From positions 1-57,346 of the forward strand of contig DGYN01000025.1 in assembly GCA_002398405.1 (NCBI GenBank): 57,346 nt of DNA, given 5' to 3'. Shown piece by piece: positions 34,087-41,612 of this stretch. Source of the DNA: Caulobacteraceae bacterium UBA5005. GTDB taxonomy: Bacteria > Pseudomonadota > Alphaproteobacteria > Caulobacterales > Caulobacteraceae. Position numbers and translations under genes: made by a program. How positions within the stretch are numbered: position 1 is the first letter of the stretch; each line of letters begins with the position of its first letter. Under the pieces are notes generated by a model. The model saw nothing but the letters and a program-made list of their open reading frames with translations. It did not search any database and was not told the DNA's origin.

Positions 34087-35361
34087 GTGCTACGATTACG
34101 GATGCGCCTCATGGGAGTCCACGATCGCCGGGACGCGGCGCTGAACCGGGATTGCTTCTGCATCACGCTCGATCGCGACGGCCTGCAGGATGCGATCCGA
34201 GCAGAGGTCCCGGGCGAAGACGCCGCCTCTAGACTGATTGCCACGCACCCCCACCTGTTCGCGCAAGCGCCCGTGTTCATGGCTCGGGACGATCTTACCA
34301 CCATGCTCGGCGTCGTTTCCGCTATCGAGACGGCGGCTGCCACGCCGGCATATCAGGAGGCTGTCCTTGCCTGGGCGCCTGCGATTGCGCGTCATGACTT
34401 CGGGCCGCGAGGCGCCTTCATGGGGTACGATTTTCACCTCGGAACGGCGGGTCCCAAGCTCATTGAGGTGAATACCAACGCGGGCGGCGCTTTTCTTAAC
34501 GCGTTCCTCGGCCGCGCTCAGATGGCCTGCTGCGGCGAGACGATCGTGAGGCGATCGAGCCAACTGCACGGCTTCGACGCCGCCGTGTGGCGCATGTTTC
34601 TCAGTGAATGGGAAAGCCAGCGCCCGGGCGACCCGTTGCGGACCATTGCGATCGTGGACGATCGCCCTGAGGAACAGTACCTGTTTCCAGAGTTCCTACT
34701 CGCGCAGCGGTTCCTTGAGCGCCATGGGCTGCGGGCGATGATCGCCGATCCTGTCGATCTGAACTTCACAGGCGGACGTTTGCACTGCCACGGTGAGACG
34801 ATCGATCTCGTCTATAACCGCTTGGTCGATTTCTCGCTCGAGCAGCAAGGACATCAGGCGCTCCGCGAAGCCTACCTGGCAGAGGCGGTCGTGCTCACCC
34901 CCAATCCGCGTAACCACGCCCTGTTTGCCGACAAAAGGAACTTGACCCTGTTGTCCGAGCCTGCGGTCGCCCAACGTCTGGAGTTGGATGTTGCCAGCCT
35001 GGCGGCGGTCCCTCGCACGCGCCTACTCACCCCGGATAACGCCGGCGCCCTCTGGTCCGATCGCAAGAACCTCTTTTTCAAGCCCGCGGGCGGCCACGGC
35101 GGCAAGGCCGTCTATCGCGGCGACAAGATAACTCATCGGGTGTGGGATGAGGTGCTGCAAGGCGACTACATCGCTCAGGAACTGGCGAAGCCTACGGAGC
35201 GCAGCATCGAAATTGATGGAGAGGTTCAGTCCCTCAAGCTGGACGTGCGCCTCTACACCTATCGTGGCTCCGCTCTGCTTTTCGCTGCGCGGGTTTATCA
35301 GGGGCAAACAACCAACTTCCGGACGCCGGGCGGCGGGTTTGCGCCGGTTTTCATCATTTGA
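34087..35361 (+). CDS. ATP-grasp-like ligase of unknown substrate
   Basis: Product of 424 residues from the GTG at 34087. Starts at 34102 or 34111 are also possible; 34111 has ACGGA about 8 bases upstream and fits a promoter set by the FNR box. The C-terminal region has ATP-grasp features: NLFFKPAGGHGGKAVY (about 325-340, lysine and Gly-rich loop), IAQELAKP, and LDVRLYTYRG ... TTNFRTPGGGF with the acidic and Asn residues that bind Mg-ATP. The middle (NTNAGGAFLN, about 138-147) resembles glutathionylspermidine-synthase-like enzymes. I do not recognise a characterised relative; a peptide- or amide-bond-forming role is inferred. Confidence 0.65.
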   Translation: MLRLRMRLMGVHDRRDAALNRDCFCITLDRDGLQDAIRAEVPGEDAASRLIATHPHLFAQAPVFMARDDLTTMLGVVSAIETAAATPAYQEAVLAWAPAIARHDFGPRGAFMGYDFHLGTAGPKLIEVNTNAGGAFLNAFLGRAQMACCGETIVRRSSQLHGFDAAVWRMFLSEWESQRPGDPLRTIAIVDDRPEEQYLFPEFLLAQRFLERHGLRAMIADPVDLNFTGGRLHCHGETIDLVYNRLVDFSLEQQGHQALREAYLAEAVVLTPNPRNHALFADKRNLTLLSEPAVAQRLELDVASLAAVPRTRLLTPDNAGALWSDRKNLFFKPAGGHGGKAVYRGDKITHRVWDEVLQGDYIAQELAKPTERSIEIDGEVQSLKLDVRLYTYRGSALLFAARVYQGQTTNFRTPGGGFAPVFII

Positions 35362-35367
35362 GGGCGC

Positions 35368-35862
35368 TCAGGCCTCGGGCTGGTCCGCTCTATGATGCGC
35401 GAACACTTGGGTTCGCCCGGCGCGGTCGAGCAGGAGCAAAGTATCAAACGCTTCGGGGGGAGCGCCCGCTTGTTCCATGCCCGGCGAGCCGAAAGGCATG
35501 CCCGGGACCGTGATGCCGATCGCCTTGGGTTTTTCCTTCAACAGGCGGACGACGTCAGCAGGCGGGACATGGCCCTCAACGACATAACCTCCCACGACGC
35601 CGGTATGGCAGGACGAAATCGCAAACGGAACGCCGAGCTTGTCGCGGATGGGGTTGAGATCGTCCATCTCTACGACCGTCGGGATGAAGCCCGCGCGGGT
35701 CATGTGTGTGACCCATCCCTTGCAGCAACCGCAGGACGGCGTCTTGTAGACAGTAAGCGCCGTCGGCGTGGATCGTTTGATACAGCCGCCCAAAACCGCT
35801 GCGGCGGGTGCGCCTAGAACCAGAGCGCGGCGTAGGAAGTCGACTGCATTGCTTCCGCTCAT
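35368..35862 (-). CDS. DUF411 copper-resistance-type metal-binding lipoprotein
   Basis: Exported protein of 164 residues. The start at 35862 has AAGGTG 6 bases upstream; an ATG 18 bases earlier lacks one. The N-terminus combines twin Arg (FLRRALVLGAP) with a lipobox-like VLGGC, so it may be a Tat-exported lipoprotein. The DUF411 core begins YKTPSCGCCKGW (Cys cluster CxCC), with SSCHTGVVGGYVVEGHVP giving the conserved Cys/His. DUF411 proteins (CopG-like) are linked to copper and silver resistance. It lies 10 bp downstream of the acyltransferase stop and ends 6 bp from the convergent ATP-grasp gene. Confidence 0.85.
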   Translation of the reverse strand: MSGSNAVDFLRRALVLGAPAAAVLGGCIKRSTPTALTVYKTPSCGCCKGWVTHMTRAGFIPTVVEMDDLNPIRDKLGVPFAISSCHTGVVGGYVVEGHVPPADVVRLLKEKPKAIGITVPGMPFGSPGMEQAGAPPEAFDTLLLLDRAGRTQVFAHHRADQPEA

Positions 35863-35872
35863 TCCATCACCT

Positions 35873-37045
35873 TCAGACATCCGGCGGCTGAGAGCCCGGT
35901 TCCATCTTGCCTCGTTCGCTGGGTAGCGGCCATATTGCCTCAGCGCGGCTGCGGAGCCAGCTTCGGGCAGGCGCCTCAACAAGATAGTGGATCGCGAAGG
36001 CTGCGGCGAGCGTGAGCACAAGCAGGGCGCCGACCTCCCACCAGTCGAGCACATAGGCGCTTGTTCGCCCGGTCAGGATCGAATGAAGGCCCTTCCATGC
36101 AATCAGGACGGGGAAATGGACGAGGTAGAGGGCGTAGGACGCTTCGCCCGAGTTGATCATCCAGGGGCGGGCAAGAGCTTGGTCAGCGCCCGCTTTCGAC
36201 AGCATGGCGAGGCTTAGTACCAACGGACCCGCCGCCACGACCACGAGCCGGTCGTCGACCTTAAAGTGCATCGCGAGCAGGAGCAGGGCGGCAAACCCGA
36301 CCGACGCGGCTATTGCCCACCGCGCCGAGGGTCGAAGCTTTTGGCCCAGCCTGTAGAGGGCTATGCCGTACAGAAACTCCGGGATGATCCTCAGGATGCC
36401 CATTCTGGCTTCCGCGTGGACCACCGTATCGCCAAACAGACGCCGGTACAGAACGTCTAGGGCGACGAACAGCACCCCGCTCAACAACAGCAGCAGGCCT
36501 GGACGGTCGCGCAAGCGAAGGCCGATCCAGGCAAAAACTGGAAATAGCAGATAGACGAACCATTCCGCAGAGAGGGACCACGATGGGCCGTTCCACTCAG
36601 CCGTGATCCAGTCCGGCGCCCAGGACTGGACGAGTAAGAGTGTCATCACGAAGCCGGCGGGATTGTAGAGGTCCTGGTCAAACTCGACACCGAGCGCACG
36701 AGCCGCCAGGACCATCAGGACGACTAGGGCCAGCACCGCCAAGTGAGCCGGATATATCCTCGCGATCCTCGCCGCCAGAAATCGCGGATAGTGGATCGTG
36801 CCGGCTTCCAAGGCGGCCCGATAGGCATGGGTCAGTACAAATCCCGACAGGATGAAAAACACATCGACGCCAAGGCGGGCGCGGTCGAGCAGACCCGTCA
36901 CCGCCATGGCGTCCCACCGCCATTGCAGCTGGTAGTGGAACAGGACGACGCCTAGAGCGAGAACGAAGCGGACACTGGTCAGGCCCGGCAAGTTCGCCGG
37001 AAACGCGCCCGCGTCCGCCTTTCGCTCCAGTCCCCCCGCCGCCAT
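35873..37045 (-). CDS. Membrane acyltransferase 3 family protein (OafA/YrhL type)
   Basis: Inner-membrane O-acyltransferase of 390 residues. The start at 37045 has GGGAG 8 bases upstream. About ten TM helices are visible, with the family N-terminal blocks LTSVRFVLALGVVLFHY (about 22-38, including the catalytic-type His) and LGVDVFFILSGFVLTHAY (about 58-75). Such proteins acetylate or succinylate surface polysaccharides or peptidoglycan sugars. Its place in the metal block has no obvious reason and may be chance. It is likely co-transcribed with the DUF411 gene (10-bp gap). Confidence 0.88.
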   Translation of the reverse strand: MAAGGLERKADAGAFPANLPGLTSVRFVLALGVVLFHYQLQWRWDAMAVTGLLDRARLGVDVFFILSGFVLTHAYRAALEAGTIHYPRFLAARIARIYPAHLAVLALVVLMVLAARALGVEFDQDLYNPAGFVMTLLLVQSWAPDWITAEWNGPSWSLSAEWFVYLLFPVFAWIGLRLRDRPGLLLLLSGVLFVALDVLYRRLFGDTVVHAEARMGILRIIPEFLYGIALYRLGQKLRPSARWAIAASVGFAALLLLAMHFKVDDRLVVVAAGPLVLSLAMLSKAGADQALARPWMINSGEASYALYLVHFPVLIAWKGLHSILTGRTSAYVLDWWEVGALLVLTLAAAFAIHYLVEAPARSWLRSRAEAIWPLPSERGKMEPGSQPPDV

Positions 37046-37155
37046 GTCCCAGCTCCCTTGCGGTAGATACGCTGCGGCGAAGGTTGTCCCTCACATTTGA
37101 GGGCTGAGGCGGTATGATGCGTAATCCAGGCAGACTGCGTCTTCGGAGAGTTTCC

Positions 37156-37446
37156 ATGGGCCGACGGCTCGATGACCAACTTCAGGCGCTCGCCGCCGCC
37201 GGTGGCCTGGCGCCTGACGATCTCGAGTCGGCGGTCTGGCGGCGCATTCATCGCGAGCGAGAAGCGCGCTCGTCGTCGAGCCTGACGCTAACAACGCGAG
37301 CAGTGGCGATGGGGGCGGCGTTGGCGATTGGCATCGCTGGCGGTGGCATGACTGCGGCTGCCGTAGCGGGCCAATCGAACGATGTGTCGGCCTTCTCAAT
37401 CCAATCGGACCTTGCGCCATCGACTCTCCTCGACGGCCACGGATGA
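37156..37446 (+). CDS. CnrY-like anti-sigma factor
   Basis: Small membrane protein of 96 residues from the ATG at 37156, with GGAG about 7 bases upstream. An N-terminal cytoplasmic helical region (1-48, LDDQLQALAAAGGLAPDDLE), one TM helix (about 49-70) and a short periplasmic tail ending SDLAPSTLLDGHG match the layout of CnrY/NccY, which hold the sigma factor CnrH at the membrane. Sequence identity to CnrY is low by eye, so the call rests on topology and on the tight gene order with the sensor and sigma genes (overlap 4 bp). No zinc-binding Cys motif is present, as in CnrY. Confidence 0.65.
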   Translation: MGRRLDDQLQALAAAGGLAPDDLESAVWRRIHREREARSSSSLTLTTRAVAMGAALAIGIAGGGMTAAAVAGQSNDVSAFSIQSDLAPSTLLDGHG

Positions 37447-37883
37447 AGGGCCAAGGAAGAGCGCTGATCGTCACGCTGGTGCTGGCCGCGGTGGTGGCCT
37501 GCCTAGGCGCCTGGGCCGCCGCCCATTATTTCCTTGACGCCCGGCGCTCGCCCTCGCTGCATGAATACGTCCACCACGAGCTGAACCTCAGTCCTGATCA
37601 GGACAGGCGCTTGGACGCCCTAGAGGCGGACTTCGCGGCCAAGCGCGTTGCCCTTGAAGCGGAGATGCGCTCAGCGAATGCCGAACTGGCCGCGGCCTTC
37701 CAAGTGCGCCACGAATACTCGCCGGAAGTTCAGCAGGCGGTGGATCACTTTCACCACTCCATGGGCGCGCTTCAGAAGGAAACGATCCTGCACGTGCTGG
37801 CCATGCGGCAGGTGTTGACGCCCGCGCAAGCTGCCAAGTTCGACAAGCGTATCGGCGAGGCGCTCACCGAAGAGGTCCGGTGA
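37443..37883 (+). CDS. CnrX-like periplasmic metal sensor
   Basis: Membrane-anchored periplasmic sensor of 146 residues: one TM helix (about 9-30), then a four-helix periplasmic domain. The metal-ligand pattern is clear: H-x3-H in LHEYVHHELNLS (His40, His44, with His45), an acidic residue near 61 (LEADF), and DHFHHSMGAL (His102, 104, 105 and Met107). CnrX binds Ni/Co by equivalent His, Glu and Met residues and releases the anti-sigma factor. Here the block is next to copper genes, so the metal could be copper; this is inferred. It overlaps both neighbours by 4 bp. Confidence 0.75.
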   Translation: MKGQGRALIVTLVLAAVVACLGAWAAAHYFLDARRSPSLHEYVHHELNLSPDQDRRLDALEADFAAKRVALEAEMRSANAELAAAFQVRHEYSPEVQQAVDHFHHSMGALQKETILHVLAMRQVLTPAQAAKFDKRIGEALTEEVR

Positions 37884-38455
37884 GCGAGACGGAGGCCGAG
37901 ACGGACGCGGCGCTGGCCAAGCGGGCGGTGCGCGGCGAGGACCATGCCTTCAGCCTTCTCATGCGTCGCCACAAAGGAAAGCTCTACGGATTTGTTCGGC
38001 GCTATGCCGGGGATTCGGACGCTGCCTTTGAGGTTGTCCAGGAAACTTTCGTCTCAGCATGGAAGGCATTGGGCCGCTACGACGCTTCGCGGCCTTTCGC
38101 AGTCTGGCTGCGCGCAATCGCCCTGAACAAGTGCCGTGATCGCGGTCGGCGGCAGACGGTCCGGCGCCTCATCTTCGGGGAAGTCGACCCAGAGTCGGCG
38201 GAGGCGCAGCGCCAGGCTGATCCCTCCCCGGGGGCCGATGAGACCCTTATCGGGCGTGATCAGCGGGACACGTTGGCGGGGGCTATTGCGCGGCTGCCCC
38301 AAAAGCTGAAAGAGCCGCTGCTGCTTACCTATTTCGACGATCTCTCGCAGCAGGAAGCCGGCCAACTTCTCGGCATCAGCGCGAAGGCCGTTGAAACCCG
38401 TGTTTATCGCGCGAGGCGAAGGCTCGCTGAACAGCTCGGCGTCGATGAAAGTTAG
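37880..38455 (+). CDS. ECF sigma factor, CnrH-like
   Basis: Extracytoplasmic-function sigma factor of 191 residues from a GTG start. Region 2 (about 20-90, with YAGDSDAAFEVVQETFVSAW and WLRAIALNKCRDRGRRQ) binds the -10 and core enzyme; region 4 (about 138-185, LTYFDDLSQQEAGQLLGISA then VETRVYRARRRL) contacts the -35. It is the third gene of the CnrY/CnrX/CnrH-like module and lies 113 bp before the multicopper oxidase operon, its likely target. A second, unrelated ECF sigma gene lies at 46895. Confidence 0.85.
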   Translation: MSETEAETDAALAKRAVRGEDHAFSLLMRRHKGKLYGFVRRYAGDSDAAFEVVQETFVSAWKALGRYDASRPFAVWLRAIALNKCRDRGRRQTVRRLIFGEVDPESAEAQRQADPSPGADETLIGRDQRDTLAGAIARLPQKLKEPLLLTYFDDLSQQEAGQLLGISAKAVETRVYRARRRLAEQLGVDES

Positions 38456-38522
38456 TCCGCGGGGCGAGGGATTAGACTCCGGCCGCCGTACACTCTCAAA
38501 AGCGCCTTGACCTTCCCACCAT

Positions 38523-38553
38523 GGGAAACCCCATCTACCGCCCAACACGATCA
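38523..38553 (+). promoter_or_regulatory. Possible ECF-type promoter ahead of copA (oxidase)
   Basis: GGGAAAC (38523-38529), then 18 bp and CGATCA (38548-38553), resemble the GGAAC / CGTC-like elements of ECF promoters. The gap to the ATG at 38569 is only 15 bp and AGGA lies at 38555-38558, so the transcript leader would be very short. The call is tentative; read-through from the sigma gene is equally possible. Confidence 0.25.
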
Positions 38554-38568
38554 TAGGACCCGACCCGT

Positions 38569-40359
38569 ATGGGCTTGCCGACATCCTCCGCCGTCAGCCG
38601 CCGAAGCCTGCTCATTGGTGGCGTGGCTGCTAGCAGCGCCGCCTTTGTCTCGATCTTGCCAGCCTGGGCCCAGAGCGCTTCACGAGCGCCCGCCCTGCCT
38701 ACGTTATCTGGCGAGGACATCCGGCTGACCATCGGACACACCCCGATCAAGATCGATGGAAGCGGCGCGCACGCCGTCACCATCAACGGCACGGTGCCCG
38801 GCCCCCTGATTCGTCTGCGGCAGGGGCAGAGGGCCCGCATCTCGGTGACCAACACCCTTCACGAAGAGACCTCGATCCACTGGCACGGCCTGCTCGTCCC
38901 GTTCCAGATGGACGGCGTCCCCGGTGTCAGCTTCCCGGGCATCCCGCCGGGCGAGACCTTCGTCTACGAGTTCCCGGTAGTCCAGTCCGGGACCTATTGG
39001 TATCATAGCCATTCCGGCCTTCAGGAGCAGGAGGGGCATTATGGGCCGATCATCATCGATCCGGCCGGCCCCGATCCCGTCGCCTATGACCGCGAGCATG
39101 TGGTCGTGTTGTCAGACTTCAGCTTCATGCATCCGCACGCGATCTTCCGAAAGCTGAAGCAGCAGGGCGGCATCTTCAACTTCCAGCGCCAGACCATCGG
39201 TGGCCTGCTCGCCGGCAAGGACCAGACCCTCGCCGAGCGGATGGAATGGGCAAGGATGCTGATGGACCCGACCGACATTTCGGACGTCACCGGCGCCGCC
39301 TACAAGTTCCTGATCAACGGCCACGGTCCGTCAGACAACTGGACCGCCCTGTTTACCCCGGGCGAGCGGGTGCGGCTGCGGTTCATCAACGCCGGGGCTC
39401 AGACCATTTTCAACGTCCGTATTCCCGGACTACGGATGACCGTGGTAGCCGCCGACGGCCAGAACGTGCGGCCCGTCGAGGTCGATGAGTTCCAGATCGG
39501 CAACGCGGAGACCTATGATGTGATCGTCCGGCCAGCGGACGATCGTGCATTTACTATCGTCTCTGAAGCCATAGACCGCTCCGGTATGGGCGTCGCAACG
39601 CTGGCGCCGCGGGCCGGAATGCGGGCGGAGATCCCGCGGCTGCGGGAGCGGCCGCTCGCGACCATGAGGGACATGGGCATGGATCACTCCGGCGCGGCCG
39701 GCGGCGAACATGCCGGACACGCGATGTCGGCCAGCGCCGTCCAGAGCTCGCCCGGCATGGGTCCGCCGCGACGGCGTGGCTCAGACACCATGGGCGGCAT
39801 GAAGATGGACATGCTCGACAACTCATTTTCACCCGAGGTCAAAATGGGGCCGGGGGTGCAGATGATCGCCGCCATATCCAAGGACCGCACCGGTGAGCCC
39901 GGCCAGGGGCTGGAGAGCGTCGGCCACCGCGTGCTGGTCTACAAGGACCTCATCGCGCTGGAAGCCAATCCCGACACCAGGGCCCCGTCGCGCCAGCTCA
40001 ACATCCACCTGACCGGCAACATGGAGCGCTTCATGTGGGGTTTCGACGGCTGGAAGTTCTCGGAGCAGCCCAAACCCTATTCGTTCAGGGCGGGAGAGCG
40101 GGTGCGCGTCACGCTCATCAACGACACCATGATGACCCACCCCATCCACATGCATGGCCACTTCTTTGAGCTTGTGCACGGTCCGGTGGGCAACATGCCC
40201 CGAAAGCACACAGTCAACGTCCTGCCCGGCGGAGAGGTGACCTTCGACGTCACGGCCGAGCCGGGAGACTGGGCGTTCCACTGCCACATGCTCTACCACA
40301 TGCACGCGGGCATGTTTCAGGTGGTCGCCGTTCGACCCCTCGCGGGAGGCGCGGCATGA
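38569..40359 (+). CDS. copA: Periplasmic multicopper oxidase, CopA/PcoA family
   Basis: Tat-exported Cu(I) oxidase of 596 residues. The signal has SRRSLLIGG, and a Tat route suits a folded copper enzyme. Three cupredoxin domains carry the copper ligands: HWHGLLVPF (about 103-111), YWYHSHSGLQEQEGHYGP (about 144-161), HPIHMHGHFFEL (about 524-535) and HCHMLYHMHAGM (about 571-582). Between domains lies a Met/His-rich segment (MDHSGAAGGEHAGHAM, MGGMKMDML) typical of CopA, which binds extra copper. It overlaps copB by ATGA. Upstream is the CnrYXH-like module. Not related to the P-type ATPase of the same gene name at 30720. Confidence 0.95.
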   Translation: MGLPTSSAVSRRSLLIGGVAASSAAFVSILPAWAQSASRAPALPTLSGEDIRLTIGHTPIKIDGSGAHAVTINGTVPGPLIRLRQGQRARISVTNTLHEETSIHWHGLLVPFQMDGVPGVSFPGIPPGETFVYEFPVVQSGTYWYHSHSGLQEQEGHYGPIIIDPAGPDPVAYDREHVVVLSDFSFMHPHAIFRKLKQQGGIFNFQRQTIGGLLAGKDQTLAERMEWARMLMDPTDISDVTGAAYKFLINGHGPSDNWTALFTPGERVRLRFINAGAQTIFNVRIPGLRMTVVAADGQNVRPVEVDEFQIGNAETYDVIVRPADDRAFTIVSEAIDRSGMGVATLAPRAGMRAEIPRLRERPLATMRDMGMDHSGAAGGEHAGHAMSASAVQSSPGMGPPRRRGSDTMGGMKMDMLDNSFSPEVKMGPGVQMIAAISKDRTGEPGQGLESVGHRVLVYKDLIALEANPDTRAPSRQLNIHLTGNMERFMWGFDGWKFSEQPKPYSFRAGERVRVTLINDTMMTHPIHMHGHFFELVHGPVGNMPRKHTVNVLPGGEVTFDVTAEPGDWAFHCHMLYHMHAGMFQVVAVRPLAGGAA

Positions 40360-41213
40360 AGCGCACATGCCTTGTCACCGCTCTGGTGCTGACGACGGCC
40401 AGCCAGGCGGCGGCGCAGCTTCCGGCCGATCCTCACGCCGGGCACGTCATGCCCGCCGCGTCCGGCGCTCAGCTACCGGTGGGCAGTACCGCGCCGCCGC
40501 CGCCGCCGGAGGATCGCCTTGCGGACGCCGTCTACGGGCCGGACGCCATGGACCGGGCAAGGGGCGCGTTGCGTCTTGAGCACGGCGGCGCGGGAACTTC
40601 ACAGATCATGGCTGATCGCCTCGAATGGCAATCTGGCGACGGCGACGGCTATCATTGGGACGCCGAGGCCTGGTTCGGTGGAGACCTGAACCGTCTGGTG
40701 CTCAAAACGGAGGGGGAGGGGGCCGGCGGCGAGGGGCTGGAGGCAGCCGAGGCGCACGCTTTGTGGTCGCGTGCGGTGGGTCCCTACGCCAACATTCAGC
40801 TCGGCGTTCGGCAGGATATCGAGCCTGCCTCCCGCACATTTCTCACCATCGGATTTGAGGCCTTGGCGCCCTATTGGTTCGAATTGGAGGGGGCGGCGTT
40901 CCTGTCAGACGACGGCGACGTGCTGGCGCGTGTGGAGGGCGGCTATGATTTCCGCCTATCGCAAAGGCTGATCATCCAGCCTCAGACGGAGTTGAATTTC
41001 GCCATGCAAGACATGCCCGATCTAGGGCTCGGCTCCGGATTGAGCACGGGAGAGGTTGGCGTTCGGCTGCGCTACGAATTCAGACGGGAGTTCGCCCCCT
41101 ACGTTGGCGTCGTCTATGCGCGGCGATTTGGAGAAACGGCGGACTTTGCGAAAGCGGTTGGCGAGGATGTCTCCGCCACCCGCCTGGTGGTCGGGGTGCG
41201 AGGCTGGTTCTGA
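40356..41213 (+). CDS. copB: Copper resistance outer membrane protein CopB
   Basis: Outer membrane beta-barrel protein of 285 residues with a Sec signal (1-20). A short N-terminal segment with His/Met (DPHAGHVMPAA) precedes a Pro-rich linker (APPPPPED), then the CopB core: RLEWQSGDGDGYHWDAEAWF, SRAVGPYANIQLGVRQDIEP and FGFAYVGVVYARRFGE-like strands, ending in Phe (VGVRGWF). It overlaps copA and ends with a hairpin that includes its stop codon. The N-terminal metal-binding repeats are shorter than in Pseudomonas CopB. Confidence 0.92.
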   Translation: MKRTCLVTALVLTTASQAAAQLPADPHAGHVMPAASGAQLPVGSTAPPPPPEDRLADAVYGPDAMDRARGALRLEHGGAGTSQIMADRLEWQSGDGDGYHWDAEAWFGGDLNRLVLKTEGEGAGGEGLEAAEAHALWSRAVGPYANIQLGVRQDIEPASRTFLTIGFEALAPYWFELEGAAFLSDDGDVLARVEGGYDFRLSQRLIIQPQTELNFAMQDMPDLGLGSGLSTGEVGVRLRYEFRREFAPYVGVVYARRFGETADFAKAVGEDVSATRLVVGVRGWF

Positions 41214-41226
41214 TTGCCGCAATCAG
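41210..41226 (+). other. Perfect hairpin overlapping the copB stop codon
   Basis: CTGATTG (41210-41216), CCG and CAATCAG (41220-41226) form a 7-bp perfect inverted repeat. The copB TGA (41211-41213) is inside the left arm. No T run follows, so it is probably not a simple terminator. It might slow decay of copAB mRNA or act as an operator for the small gene at 41268. Confidence 0.45.
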
Positions 41227-41267
41227 GTAGGGTAGGACCCGTACGATCCCACGGCTTGGAGAGCATC

Positions 41268-41435
41268 ATGAAGTCGGGAATGAAGGCCGCGATGGCCGCA
41301 GTGCTGTTCTCCCTGCTGAGCGCCGGTGTCGCCCTTGCCGCTGAATGCTGCTGCAAAGATCCGTGCAAGATGGAATGCCGCGACAAGGAAAAGGCCGCAG
41401 ACTCTGCGGCGCCGGGCGCCAAACACCAGCACTAG
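41268..41435 (+). CDS. Small exported Cys-rich peptide
   Basis: Peptide of 55 residues from the ATG at 41268, which has GGAGAG 6 bases upstream. A signal peptide (1-24, VLFSLLSAGVALAA) precedes a mature part of about 30 residues with five Cys (ECCCKDPCKMEC, with a CCC start) and a final His pair (KHQH). This is dense enough for a soft-metal-binding or copper-chaperone role. It sits 54 bp after copB. I do not recognise a named family, so the function is inferred from composition. Confidence 0.65.
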   Translation: MKSGMKAAMAAVLFSLLSAGVALAAECCCKDPCKMECRDKEKAADSAAPGAKHQH

Positions 41436-41612
41436 GGGTCACGCCTGAGCGCATAGGCCCGCGATCAGCGCCAAGACGCCTGGTCAGGACCGTCAGGCAA
41501 TTCCACCTCAGGCCCGTCGCTTCGCCTTTCGCGGGCAAGCCCGGTGCTCACGACTCTCCGGATGAAAATACCGCCGGGCAGGGTCGACCCGCCCGGCGCT
41601 ATGTCTCGCGAT

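Noticed and set aside
37088..37103. CCCTCA-CATT-TGAGGG upstream of the CnrY-like gene as a MerR operator
   Set aside because: The arms resemble the dyad at 29820, but no -35/-10 with 19-bp spacing surrounds it and the nearby regulators are a sigma module, so an operator cannot be supported.
38569..40359. Laccase or bilirubin-oxidase type enzyme
   Set aside because: The Met/His-rich insert, Tat signal and overlap with copB fit CopA-type copper resistance oxidase better.
28690..41435. A defined genomic island with attachment repeats and integrase
   Set aside because: No integrase, transposase or copy of the tRNA-Val 3' end was found by eye, so only a possible acquisition is reported.
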